A DNA stretch of 51,824 nt. Source: Deltaproteobacteria bacterium (GTDB lineage Bacteria > SZUA-79 > Acidulodesulfobacterales > Acidulodesulfobacteraceae). Where the stretch lies: NCBI GenBank assembly GCA_023381755.1, contig JAMCUF010000022.1:1-51824 (forward strand), given 5' to 3'. The notes below the pieces were generated by a model, which did not search any database, had not been told where the DNA came from, and saw only the letters and a list, made by a program, of their open reading frames with translations. Each line of letters opens with the position of its first letter. Positions within the stretch are counted from its first letter, which is position 1. Positions 44,349-51,824 of the stretch are shown in pieces. A program made the translations under genes and the position numbers.

Positions 44349-45614
44349 ATGAATATTAAAGAATTATCGGCAAAAAAAATTTCCGAGTTACTGCAGATAG
44401 CAAAAAATTACAATATAGAGGGGGCATCGGGAATGCGGAAGCAGGATCTAATATATGCCTTACTTCAGGCAGAAACCGAAAAAAACCAGCAAGCTGAAAA
44501 AAACGGTTTACTTTCGGGAGAAGGCGTGCTCGAAATTTTACCCGACCAATACGGATTCCTAAGGTCGCTTGAAGCAAATTACCTTCACGGGCCTGACGAC
44601 ATTTATGTATCGCCATCCCAGATTAGGAAATTCGGCCTCAGAACCGGCGATACCATTCGCGGGGTAATCAGACCCCCGAAAGACAGCGAAAGATTTTACG
44701 CCCTTCTTAAAGTAGAAAGCGTTAATTTTGAAGATCCTGAAACCGCTAAGGAAAAGATATTATTTGATAACCTAACCCCTCTGTATCCGCAGGACCCGAT
44801 AAAACTTGAATTCGATTCTAAAAATTTATCCACACGGCTTATGGATTTACTAATTCCTATAGGAAAGGGCCAAAGAGGACTGATCGTGGCACCGCCAAGG
44901 ACCGGAAAAACAATGCTTTTAAAAGATATAGCCCATGCTATAAATACCAATCACAAAGAAATTTTCCTGATGGTTCTTTTAATCGACGAAAGACCGGAAG
45001 AGGTTACCGATATGCAAAGATCTGTCGACGGAGAAGTCATCAGCTCCACCTTTGACGAACCGCCTCAAAGACATATCCAGATCGCTGAAATAGTAATAGA
45101 AAAGGCAAAAAGGATTGTCGAAACCGGAAAAGACGTTGTTATACTGCTGGATTCCATTACAAGGCTTGCCCGCGCATACAACGTGACCATTCCATCATCC
45201 GGCAAGGTTTTATCGGGCGGGGTTGATTCAAATGCACTTCATAAACCAAAAAGATTTTTTGGAGCCGCAAGAAATATCGAGGAAGGGGGGAGCCTTACCA
45301 TAATAGCGACAGCTTTAATAGATACCGGCTCGAGAATGGATGAGGTAATTTTTGAAGAGTTTAAGGGAACAGGAAATTTGGAAGTAAATCTAGATAGAAA
45401 ACTTGCGGAAAAAAGGGTATTCCCCGCCATCGATATAAATAAGTCAGGAACCAGAAAGGAAGAACTTCTCGTCGATAAAGACCACCTTAAAAAAATCTGG
45501 GTTCTAAGAAAGGTTTTATCTAATATGGATACCGCAGAGGCAATGGAATTTTTAATAGATAAAATTAAAAATACCAAATCGAATGCCGATTTTTTAAACT
45601 TAATGAACCAGTAA
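44349..45614 (+). CDS. rho: Transcription termination factor Rho
   Basis: This hexameric RNA helicase ends transcription. The N-terminal SAP-like and cold-shock RNA-binding domains ([33 protein letters not shown]) are followed by an ATPase core with Walker [26 protein letters not shown], Walker [17 protein letters not shown] and a Q-loop/R-loop with SGGVDSNAL. The length of 421 residues is normal. It has a GAGGTAG ribosome site and converges on waaA. Confidence 0.97.
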   Translation: MNIKELSAKKISELLQIAKNYNIEGASGMRKQDLIYALLQAETEKNQQAEKNGLLSGEGVLEILPDQYGFLRSLEANYLHGPDDIYVSPSQIRKFGLRTGDTIRGVIRPPKDSERFYALLKVESVNFEDPETAKEKILFDNLTPLYPQDPIKLEFDSKNLSTRLMDLLIPIGKGQRGLIVAPPRTGKTMLLKDIAHAINTNHKEIFLMVLLIDERPEEVTDMQRSVDGEVISSTFDEPPQRHIQIAEIVIEKAKRIVETGKDVVILLDSITRLARAYNVTIPSSGKVLSGGVDSNALHKPKRFFGAARNIEEGGSLTIIATALIDTGSRMDEVIFEEFKGTGNLEVNLDRKLAEKRVFPAIDINKSGTRKEELLVDKDHLKKIWVLRKVLSNMDTAEAMEFLIDKIKNTKSNADFLNLMNQ

Positions 45615-45662
45615 GCCCCCGCAATAACTTATATAAAACATAAGAAATAAGGACATAGGAAC

Positions 45663-47018
45663 CTATTTTTTTAACAATCCAGCTATATATTCCAAATTTT
45701 TTAGGGATGACCCTTTATTTTGCGATATAAGATTTAAGCCACTTTCTTTTGCGTCTTTTATAGCCTTTTCGTCATACAAATAATATAGCAACGCATTAAA
45801 TAATTCTGCGGGGGATCCTACCCTTTTACCTGCTTTAATTTCAATAATCCTGCCGGCAATTTCCGAGAAATTTTCCACATATTTGCCGAAGATTACGGGT
45901 TTTCCAAAAAATAATGGCTCCAATAAATTATGTCCTCCGGCCTGCACCATGCTCCCACCTATGAAAGCAACATCGCATATGCTATAAATTGTTATCAATT
46001 CTCCAATTATATCCACTAAAACAACAATCCCCGCATCAACCGGACTCGCCTTTTTAAGGCTCTCATTAAAGGGGGGGATAAGTTCATAATTTGATGAATA
46101 AATAGAGGAAAGCCTGTAGCATTGCAAGTTATAATCCGCCACAAGATTATAAACATATTCAAATCTTTCGGGATGCCTTGGAGCTATAAAAAGGAAAATT
46201 TTCCCATTTTTTTTATTTAGCTTAACAAAGGCATCCAAAATTAATTTTTCTTCTCCTTTATGGGTACTGCCTGCAACTATCACCTTCCCGTCTTTAAAGG
46301 TATTTTTTAAATTTTCTGCTTTTTCATCTATTTCTTCCGCAAAATTTCTAAGACTTAAATCAAATTTCATATTGCCAGTTATATGAAGGTTTTCCCTTTT
46401 TACGCCAAGTTTCAAAAATTTTTCATAATATCCGCCGGATATGCAAAGAACTAAGTCAAGACTTTCAAAAACATATTTAAAAAAGAACCCCAATACCGAA
46501 TAATTTTTATATGATTTATTGGAAATTCTTGCATTTATAATAGAAATTGGGATTTTTCTTTTTTTTAACATGTTAAATAAATTCGGCCATATTTCGGTTT
46601 CAACGCATACAAATAATGAGGGTTTTATCAGGTTTAGAATAATTTTAACAGAAAAATAAAAATCGTAAGGAAAATAAAAAATATAAATACGGCTCCTATC
46701 TTTTCCGTAGAGACTTTTTGCATAATCGTAGCCTGTTTTGACAACTGCGGAAAGATAAACGGGTTTGTTGGTTTTTTTTATAATAAGGTCAATAAAATTT
46801 GCGGATGCCTTAAGCTCGCCTAAAGAAACGGTATGAATCCAAACCCCGTTTTCAAAATCAGGTTCGTTTACACCTTTGTTTAAGGATGGAAAAAGCTTAT
46901 TAAAAAGGCCCGCCGCTTTTTTGTCCTTTAAAAAATAAAGACAGGACATCCATACAAAGAAAAGCGGCAGGATTATAATTAATAAAAGATTATAAAGTGC
47001 AAATAGGATTTTTTTCAT
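45663..47018 (-). CDS. waaA: 3-deoxy-D-manno-octulosonic acid (Kdo) transferase
   Basis: This enzyme adds Kdo to lipid A at the inner membrane. An N-terminal membrane helix (about 5-25) precedes the GT30-type fold with HTVSLGELKAS, ETEIWPNL and the glycosyltransferase C-terminal block FIGGSMVQAGGHNLLEPLFFGKPVIFG. The length of 451 residues is near E. coli WaaA (425). It is the last gene of the lipid A block and is 39 bases after msbA. Confidence 0.95.
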   Translation of the reverse strand: MKKILFALYNLLLIIILPLFFVWMSCLYFLKDKKAAGLFNKLFPSLNKGVNEPDFENGVWIHTVSLGELKASANFIDLIIKKTNKPVYLSAVVKTGYDYAKSLYGKDRSRIYIFYFPYDFYFSVKIILNLIKPSLFVCVETEIWPNLFNMLKKRKIPISIINARISNKSYKNYSVLGFFFKYVFESLDLVLCISGGYYEKFLKLGVKRENLHITGNMKFDLSLRNFAEEIDEKAENLKNTFKDGKVIVAGSTHKGEEKLILDAFVKLNKKNGKIFLFIAPRHPERFEYVYNLVADYNLQCYRLSSIYSSNYELIPPFNESLKKASPVDAGIVVLVDIIGELITIYSICDVAFIGGSMVQAGGHNLLEPLFFGKPVIFGKYVENFSEIAGRIIEIKAGKRVGSPAELFNALLYYLYDEKAIKDAKESGLNLISQNKGSSLKNLEYIAGLLKK

Positions 47019-47057
47019 AATAAATAAAACCGCTTATGCGCTTGGAACATCCGCAAA

Positions 47058-48809
47058 TTAATTACCTATTTGTTTGACAAGAAGATTTTTATAAATACCG
47101 TTAATTTCGATTAACTCTTCGTGATTTCCGCTTTCGACTATTTCGCCTTTCTCTAAAACATATATGGTGTCGGCTCTTTTTATTGTAGATAATCTATGGG
47201 CAATAATCACCGCAATCTTGTTCCGGCATAAACCGTGGGGACTTTCATCCGTTCCAAACAGGGCGCCCTGAATTTCTTTTTCGGACTCGCTATCCAAAGA
47301 AGAAGTGGCTTCATCAAGTATAATTATAGGGGCATCTTTCAAAAAAGCCCTGGCAATAAGTATCCTCTGTTTTTCGCCTCCGGAAAGTCTCAGTCCTGCT
47401 TCGTCAACAACCGTGTCGTAACCGTTTGGAAGTTTTATAATAAAATCATGGGCAAAGGCAAATTTTGAAGCCCTTATTATATCCTCCATATCTTTGTGAA
47501 AACTACCGTATGCGATATTAAACCTGATTGATTCGTTAAACAAAATTACCTGCTGCGATACATACGCAATGCTCTCCCTTAAATCCTTTAAATTAAATTC
47601 GTTAATATTTATTCCGTTAATCCGTATTTCGCCGCTATCCGGGTCGTAAAAACGGGGTATCAACATTGAAACAGTACTTTTGCCGGCGCCGGAATAACCT
47701 GCGATAGCTATTATTTTACCTTTCTGCGTTTTAATGTTTATGTTTTTTAAGTCATAATCCCTGTTTTTATCATAACTGAAATAAAGGTTTTTTATTTCTA
47801 AGCTGTTAATCTCCGCCGGCAACGGGCGTTTGCCCTCCGTTTTCTCGGGCTCGCCGTCTATTATGTCAAAAATCCTCGTTCCCGCTGCAATACCTTCTTG
47901 TAAACTATTATTTAACCGGGACAGGCTTTTGACAGGCTCGTAGAGTAAAAGAATCGCAGTTAAAAAAGAAAAGAAATTGCCAGGCGTATAACCGAACTTT
48001 ATTACTTGCAATCCTCCTATAAATATTATGAGGGAAACGGAAATACCGCCTATTAATTCGACAAATGGTACGGTTAATCCCCTTATCTTTGTCATTCTCA
48101 TTAAAAATCTATAAAGGTTGTCCGATAATTTTTTAAAATGGTTAATCTCAAATTCTTCCATATTGTAAGCCTTTACCGTCCTCAGACTCGAAATGGTTTC
48201 ATCTAAAAACTTGGTAATATTACCCATCTCTGTTTGCGTATCCGTGCTTGTTTTCCTTGCTTTTTTTCCCAGCAGCGTAACGGGAATTATAACTACGGGA
48301 AATAACACAAAAACAACTATGGCCAGGTAAAAATCCATATAAACCACGACGGCTACAAGCACGAGTATTGTCAATATGTCCTTCATAACCGCGCTTACCG
48401 AATCGGAAACCGTTCTTTGAATAATGTTGATATCGTAGGTTATTCTTGCAATTAAGATTCCCGTCGGGATCTTGTTTAATTTCGGCGCCGGGAATTTTAC
48501 GATAGCGGAATAAACCTCATCCCTTAATACTCTTACTATACTCTGCCCGACCGAACCTATATAATAAAATTCCGCGTAATAAAAGATGTTTTTCACCACA
48601 AAAATGGCAATTACGAGAACAGGGATCAACAGGAGGTCTTCATAACTTTTTGTTACAAATATGTCGTTTATGAGAGGCTTAACCACGTAAGCAAGAAGTC
48701 CCGTCAAAACAGAAACTATGGCCATGCTTATCATCGCCAATATTAATCTTTTTTTATGAGGAAGTATATAAGGAACCAACCTTTTGAAAATATTAAAGTC
48801 TTTTTTCAT
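47058..48809 (-). CDS. msbA: Lipid A ABC exporter (MsbA-like)
   Basis: This half-transporter flips lipid A-core across the inner membrane. Six membrane helices in residues 1-310 are followed by a nucleotide-binding domain with Walker A AGYSGAGKSTVSML, signature LSGGEKQRILIARA, Walker B IIILDEATSSLD and H-loop IIAHRLST. The length is 583 residues (E. coli MsbA 582). It sits between lpxB and waaA, which supports the lipid A role. Confidence 0.93.
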   Translation of the reverse strand: MKKDFNIFKRLVPYILPHKKRLILAMISMAIVSVLTGLLAYVVKPLINDIFVTKSYEDLLLIPVLVIAIFVVKNIFYYAEFYYIGSVGQSIVRVLRDEVYSAIVKFPAPKLNKIPTGILIARITYDINIIQRTVSDSVSAVMKDILTILVLVAVVVYMDFYLAIVVFVLFPVVIIPVTLLGKKARKTSTDTQTEMGNITKFLDETISSLRTVKAYNMEEFEINHFKKLSDNLYRFLMRMTKIRGLTVPFVELIGGISVSLIIFIGGLQVIKFGYTPGNFFSFLTAILLLYEPVKSLSRLNNSLQEGIAAGTRIFDIIDGEPEKTEGKRPLPAEINSLEIKNLYFSYDKNRDYDLKNINIKTQKGKIIAIAGYSGAGKSTVSMLIPRFYDPDSGEIRINGININEFNLKDLRESIAYVSQQVILFNESIRFNIAYGSFHKDMEDIIRASKFAFAHDFIIKLPNGYDTVVDEAGLRLSGGEKQRILIARAFLKDAPIIILDEATSSLDSESEKEIQGALFGTDESPHGLCRNKIAVIIAHRLSTIKRADTIYVLEKGEIVESGNHEELIEINGIYKNLLVKQIGN

Positions 48810-48884
48810 GACAATTTTTGGTATGCCGGCCGGGTTAAAAGTTTGAATATTTTAAAGAATATTTTAATTCATGCGTATCCCGAC

Positions 48885-48896
48885 CCGCTTTAGCGG
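48885..48896. repeat. Short hairpin in the msbA-lpxB gap
   Basis: CCGC-TTTA-GCGG forms a 4-base stem in the 102-base gap between lpxB and msbA. It is not followed by a T-run, so it is probably not a full terminator. Confidence 0.25.
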
Positions 48897-48911
48897 AAAT
48901 CCGGTTAAAAG

Positions 48912-50048
48912 TTAAACATTTTTTAATGTTTTATCATATATTAAATTGGCGGATGCTTCAAGCGGATTAACATCTGTTTTCAGGGTGGAAATTGCATTTG
49001 AAATTCCATCTATAATGGCGTTTTTATAAGAATTATTTTTTAAAATTTTATCTATTTCCATAAAGACATTTTTAGGGGTGAATTTCAATTCGATAAGCTC
49101 CGGAACAACTAATTTACCGGCCAATATGTTTATGAGTCCGATATACTTAACGTTAACTAAAGTCTTAGCCATTATATATGTTAAAAAATTTAAATAATAC
49201 ACGATTATTACGGGTTTTTTATAAAATCCCGCCTCTAATGAGGCTGTTCCGCTCGCTACTACTATTATATCGCTTGAAATTAAAGCATTGTTAACGGAGC
49301 GGGTGATATCATACCAATCTTGCGGTATATTTTTCTTTTTCAACATACTTATGAAATAAGACGCGTCAATTCCTTTTCTGAACGGAAAGATAAAAAAGGC
49401 ACCTTTATAAACAGATTTTATAAGCTGCAAAGACTTGATAATTCTATTTGTGTGATATTTAAGTTCAGTTTTTCTTGAACCAGGTAAAAATGAAATTATA
49501 GGATAATTGCCTTCCTTCCCCTTAGATTCTGTCATTATATTTTTATGTTTCAACTCATACAACGGATTTCCAAAATAGTAGGCTTCGATACCCGCCCTTT
49601 TATAAATTTCAAGTTCGAATGGAAAAATCGTAATCACAAACTTAATATGCCTTTTTATAAAATTAATCCTTTTATATCTTGATGCCCATATCTTCGGAGG
49701 AATAAAATAAACTACCGGAATTTTTAACTTATCGGATAATCTTGCTATTTTAAAATTAAAAGAGGGAAAATCTACTAATATGACAACATCCGGTCTATTA
49801 AACCTTATCCAACCCGAAACACTTTCTAAAATCCTTTTGATTGTTTTTATCCTGCATATAACCTCCGTAAAACCCATAACGGCTAATTCGTCGATACTCG
49901 CAATCAGCTGTGCCCCCTCGGATTTTAAATTTTCCCCTCCAATAGCATAATACATTGCCTCAGGCTTAATTTTTTTAAGATATTTAATTAAGCCTGAGGC
50001 AAATATATCGCCTGAAAGTTCTCCAGAAATAATAAGTACTTTTGCCAA
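48912..50048 (-). CDS. lpxB: Lipid-A-disaccharide synthase
   Basis: This GT19 enzyme joins UDP-2,3-diacylglucosamine and lipid X. Family features are ISGELSGDIFASGLIKYL at the N-terminus, AVMGFTEV, VDFPSFNFKIAR, FLPGSRKTELKYH and VASGTASLEAGFYKKPVIIVY. The length of 378 residues is normal. It follows lpxI after 30 bases. Confidence 0.95.
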   Translation of the reverse strand: MAKVLIISGELSGDIFASGLIKYLKKIKPEAMYYAIGGENLKSEGAQLIASIDELAVMGFTEVICRIKTIKRILESVSGWIRFNRPDVVILVDFPSFNFKIARLSDKLKIPVVYFIPPKIWASRYKRINFIKRHIKFVITIFPFELEIYKRAGIEAYYFGNPLYELKHKNIMTESKGKEGNYPIISFLPGSRKTELKYHTNRIIKSLQLIKSVYKGAFFIFPFRKGIDASYFISMLKKKNIPQDWYDITRSVNNALISSDIIVVASGTASLEAGFYKKPVIIVYYLNFLTYIMAKTLVNVKYIGLINILAGKLVVPELIELKFTPKNVFMEIDKILKNNSYKNAIIDGISNAISTLKTDVNPLEASANLIYDKTLKNV

Positions 50049-50078
50049 TTTTCGTTGCGCCGGAATTTAATATAAATC

Positions 50079-50882
50079 TTACATTACATATATCGAAATG
50101 TATGCCTCATTTGCCTTTTTAACAAACTCTTCTTTATCCAGGACAATAGTGTTGGTTTCAAATGCTAGACAGGTAGCGTTGGCCGATATGAGGGTATCTA
50201 TCGTACCTAAGCCGACCGCCGGAATATCAAACCTTAAATCCTGATCCGGCTTGTTGACTTTTACGACGACAGCCCCGCCGTTCGCAAGTTTTCCGCCCCT
50301 CATAATTGCCTCATCCGTTCCCTCTATCGCTTCTAAGGCCATAACTGATTTATCTTTTATAACGACGGTCTGTCCAATATCTGCGGCGGAAATTAACCTT
50401 GCGGCACCCAAGCCGAACTTTATGTCTTCCATCTCTTTTTTGGTTGGAATCCTTTTAGACGCAACGCCTTTGGGTAAAAAAACGGAGGTTATATACTTGG
50501 TTTGCGGAACCACGTTTATACCTTCCTTTTTAAAAAAATCGCAAATCGCATTTAAGATGGTATCGTCTTTTTTATCCTTAAGCGATAAAAAAAGCGTTAT
50601 GGCCTTTAAATCCAGTTTAACCCCTTTAAACATGAGGGTTTTTCTGACTTTGCCGGCCATAATTACATCCCTGACCCCTTCGGATTTAAAAAATTCTACC
50701 AATTTCCCCAGCCGGCCGACGCTTGTATAAACGATTGAATCCGCATATCCCGTTAAATCCTTACCTGCTTCTTCCTCTATCGCGCAGACTTTTACGGAAT
50801 ATCCTTTGAATTTGAGCTCAGAGATGCATATTAAAGGAAACTTTCCGTAACCTGCTATTATCCCGATATTTTTATCTTCCAT
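50079..50882 (-). CDS. lpxI: UDP-2,3-diacylglucosamine pyrophosphatase LpxI (DUF1009)
   Basis: This is the alternative to LpxH, cleaving UDP-2,3-diacylglucosamine to lipid X. The protein starts IGIIAGYGKFPLICI and has EGTDEAIMRGG and the C-terminal VGLGTIDTLISANATCLAFE typical of LpxI. It is 267 residues long. The gene lies between lpxA and lpxB, the usual LpxI location. Confidence 0.93.
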   Translation of the reverse strand: MEDKNIGIIAGYGKFPLICISELKFKGYSVKVCAIEEEAGKDLTGYADSIVYTSVGRLGKLVEFFKSEGVRDVIMAGKVRKTLMFKGVKLDLKAITLFLSLKDKKDDTILNAICDFFKKEGINVVPQTKYITSVFLPKGVASKRIPTKKEMEDIKFGLGAARLISAADIGQTVVIKDKSVMALEAIEGTDEAIMRGGKLANGGAVVVKVNKPDQDLRFDIPAVGLGTIDTLISANATCLAFETNTIVLDKEEFVKKANEAYISIYVM

Positions 50883-50911
50883 AAACCATAGTTATGCTTC
50901 ATAAATCAACA

Positions 50912-51682
50912 CTACCTTGCTATCCCCCTTTTAGATCTTTCGATAAAACCGGTAAATTTTTCTATTGTCTCCGAACCGCTTAGCTCCCGTTTTATTCTTT
51001 CTATTGCTATTTTGGTAGTAACTTTAGACCTGTATATAATTTTAAAAGCACTTTTTATTTTGCCTATTTCCTCTTTTGAAAAACCCCTTCTTTCGAGGCC
51101 TATCCTATTTACTCCGTATATCTTTGCCCTGTCCCCCGAAGCAACAAGATAAGGAGGAATATCCTGTACAACCATTGAACCTCCGGCAATTAAAGCAGAT
51201 TCGCCGATTCTCACAAACTGGTGAACGGCGCAAATCCCCCCCAGTATGGCATAATCATCAATCTCGATATGGCCGGCTAACGTTGCATTGTTTGCAAGTA
51301 TGGTATGACTACCTACAGTGCAATCATGCGCCACATGAACATGCATCATAAACAGGTTGAAATCGCCTATTATGGTAGTACCCCGTCCAGTTATGGTCCC
51401 GGTATTAAATGTTGCGTACTCCCTTATAATGTTATTATTGCCTATTACAAGTTTAGTATCTTCCCCTTTATATTTAAGATCCTGAGGGATAGAGCCTATC
51501 GAAGCGAACTGAAATATTTTATTGTTATCCCCTATCGTGGTATTTCCTTCTACGACGACATGGGAAGCAATTTTATTATTTTTGCCTATTTTTACGCCAT
51601 CTTTGATAACGGTATATGGCCCTATATCTGTTGAGTCATCTATCCGGGCGCCCTCATAAATAATTGCGGTTTTATCTATCAT
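50912..51682 (-). CDS. lpxA: UDP-N-acetylglucosamine acyltransferase
   Basis: This enzyme performs the first step of lipid A synthesis and forms a left-handed beta-helix trimer. Hexapeptide repeats fill residues 1-185, with the catalytic histidine region FNLFMMHVHVAHDCTVG, then GGICAVHQFVRIG. A helical C-terminus follows. The length of 256 residues is normal. It is downstream of fabZ as usual. Confidence 0.97.
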   Translation of the reverse strand: MIDKTAIIYEGARIDDSTDIGPYTVIKDGVKIGKNNKIASHVVVEGNTTIGDNNKIFQFASIGSIPQDLKYKGEDTKLVIGNNNIIREYATFNTGTITGRGTTIIGDFNLFMMHVHVAHDCTVGSHTILANNATLAGHIEIDDYAILGGICAVHQFVRIGESALIAGGSMVVQDIPPYLVASGDRAKIYGVNRIGLERRGFSKEEIGKIKSAFKIIYRSKVTTKIAIERIKRELSGSETIEKFTGFIERSKRGIAR

Positions 51683-51712
51683 AAACCATTTTGTCTTTAA
51701 AATACGGTATTT

Positions 51713-51824
51713 TTACGGTTTTACAAAAGAAGCCATGAGGTCAGCCTCGGCGCATAATTTTTCATCGACCAAAGCCTTCCCGTGAAACATCCACATAAAC
51801 TGCTTTATTTTAACAAGTTCGACT
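51713..51824 (-). CDS. fabZ: (3R)-hydroxyacyl-ACP dehydratase, C-terminal part only
   Basis: A partial frame enters from the window edge and ends with TAA at 51713. The 36 visible residues (KQFMWMFHGKALVDEKLCAEADLMASF) match the last strand of FabZ, where W-x-F-x-G-x-A-x-V-D precedes A-E-A-D-L-M. The gene order fabZ-lpxA supports this. The N-terminal part, including the catalytic His and Glu, is outside the window. Confidence 0.85.
   Translation of the reverse strand, partial: VELVKIKQFMWMFHGKALVDEKLCAEADLMASFVKP

Noticed and set aside
45650-45670. ATAGGAACCTAT followed by a T-run as a rho-gene terminator
   Set aside because: The stem is only about five bases with a two-base loop, too tight for a reliable intrinsic terminator.
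1-51824. CRISPR arrays, insertion sequences or phage genes
   Set aside because: No regularly spaced repeats, transposases, integrases or phage structural genes were seen on either strand.

Overview
The window is AT-rich Gram-negative bacterial DNA. Lipid A, Kdo and MsbA genes show an outer membrane, and no phage, transposase or CRISPR array was seen. A single-strand cluster carries sulfate activation, APS reduction and dissimilatory sulfite reductase genes. It combines DsrD (typical of reducers) with DsrL and DsrEFH (typical of sulfur oxidisers). That mix resembles what I recall for the Sva0485 / 'Candidatus Acidulodesulfobacterales' type of deltaproteobacterium-like lineage. The placement is an inference from gene content, not from a search.

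Region 1 (1-14325, minus strand) is the sulfur locus. In transcription order it reads: an unknown 117-aa gene, dsrN, dsrA, dsrB, dsrD, dsrL, a dsrC/tusE-like gene, dsrM, dsrK, dsrE, dsrF, dsrH, sat, aprB, aprA. A sigma-70-like promoter with a TTGACA -35 box lies about 180 bases upstream of dsrA. The genes cover the whole path between sulfate and sulfide: Sat makes or consumes APS, AprBA interconverts APS and sulfite, and DsrAB interconverts sulfite and sulfide. DsrMK and DsrL are candidate electron links to the quinone pool and to NAD(P)H. DsrEFH is a sulfur-transfer module. The main oddities are a DsrC lacking CysB, an AprA that stops early at the window edge, and no dsrJOP next to dsrMK.

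Region 2 (14351-25539) starts with a tRNA-Ser(CGA) gene and a ResA/TlpA-like thioredoxin. It continues with galU, an Hsp20 chaperone, lon, thiL, two tandem DUF21-CBS membrane proteins, trxA, an Mrp-type Fe-S carrier ATPase with an unusual cysteine-rich N-terminus, and a radical SAM protein with an atypical CX8CX2C motif.

Region 3 (25607-32243, minus strand) is a CusCBA-like copper/silver RND efflux operon. Upstream genes are a Met-rich membrane protein with a nearly leaderless promoter and a tiny CxxC/transmembrane/Met-rich reading frame that has no ordinary start codon.

Region 4 (32269-45614, plus strand) is a housekeeping block: rplU, rpmA, obgE, proB, proA, nadD, rsfS, a LapA-LapB-like fusion, gpmI, rluD-like, yfiH/pgeF, coaE, a degenerate GGDEF protein and rho.

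Region 5 (45663-51824, minus strand) is lipid A and Kdo synthesis and export, in order fabZ (partial), lpxA, lpxI, lpxB, msbA, waaA. The LapB-like protein in region 4 may regulate this pathway. No gene-free stretch exceeds about 270 bases.
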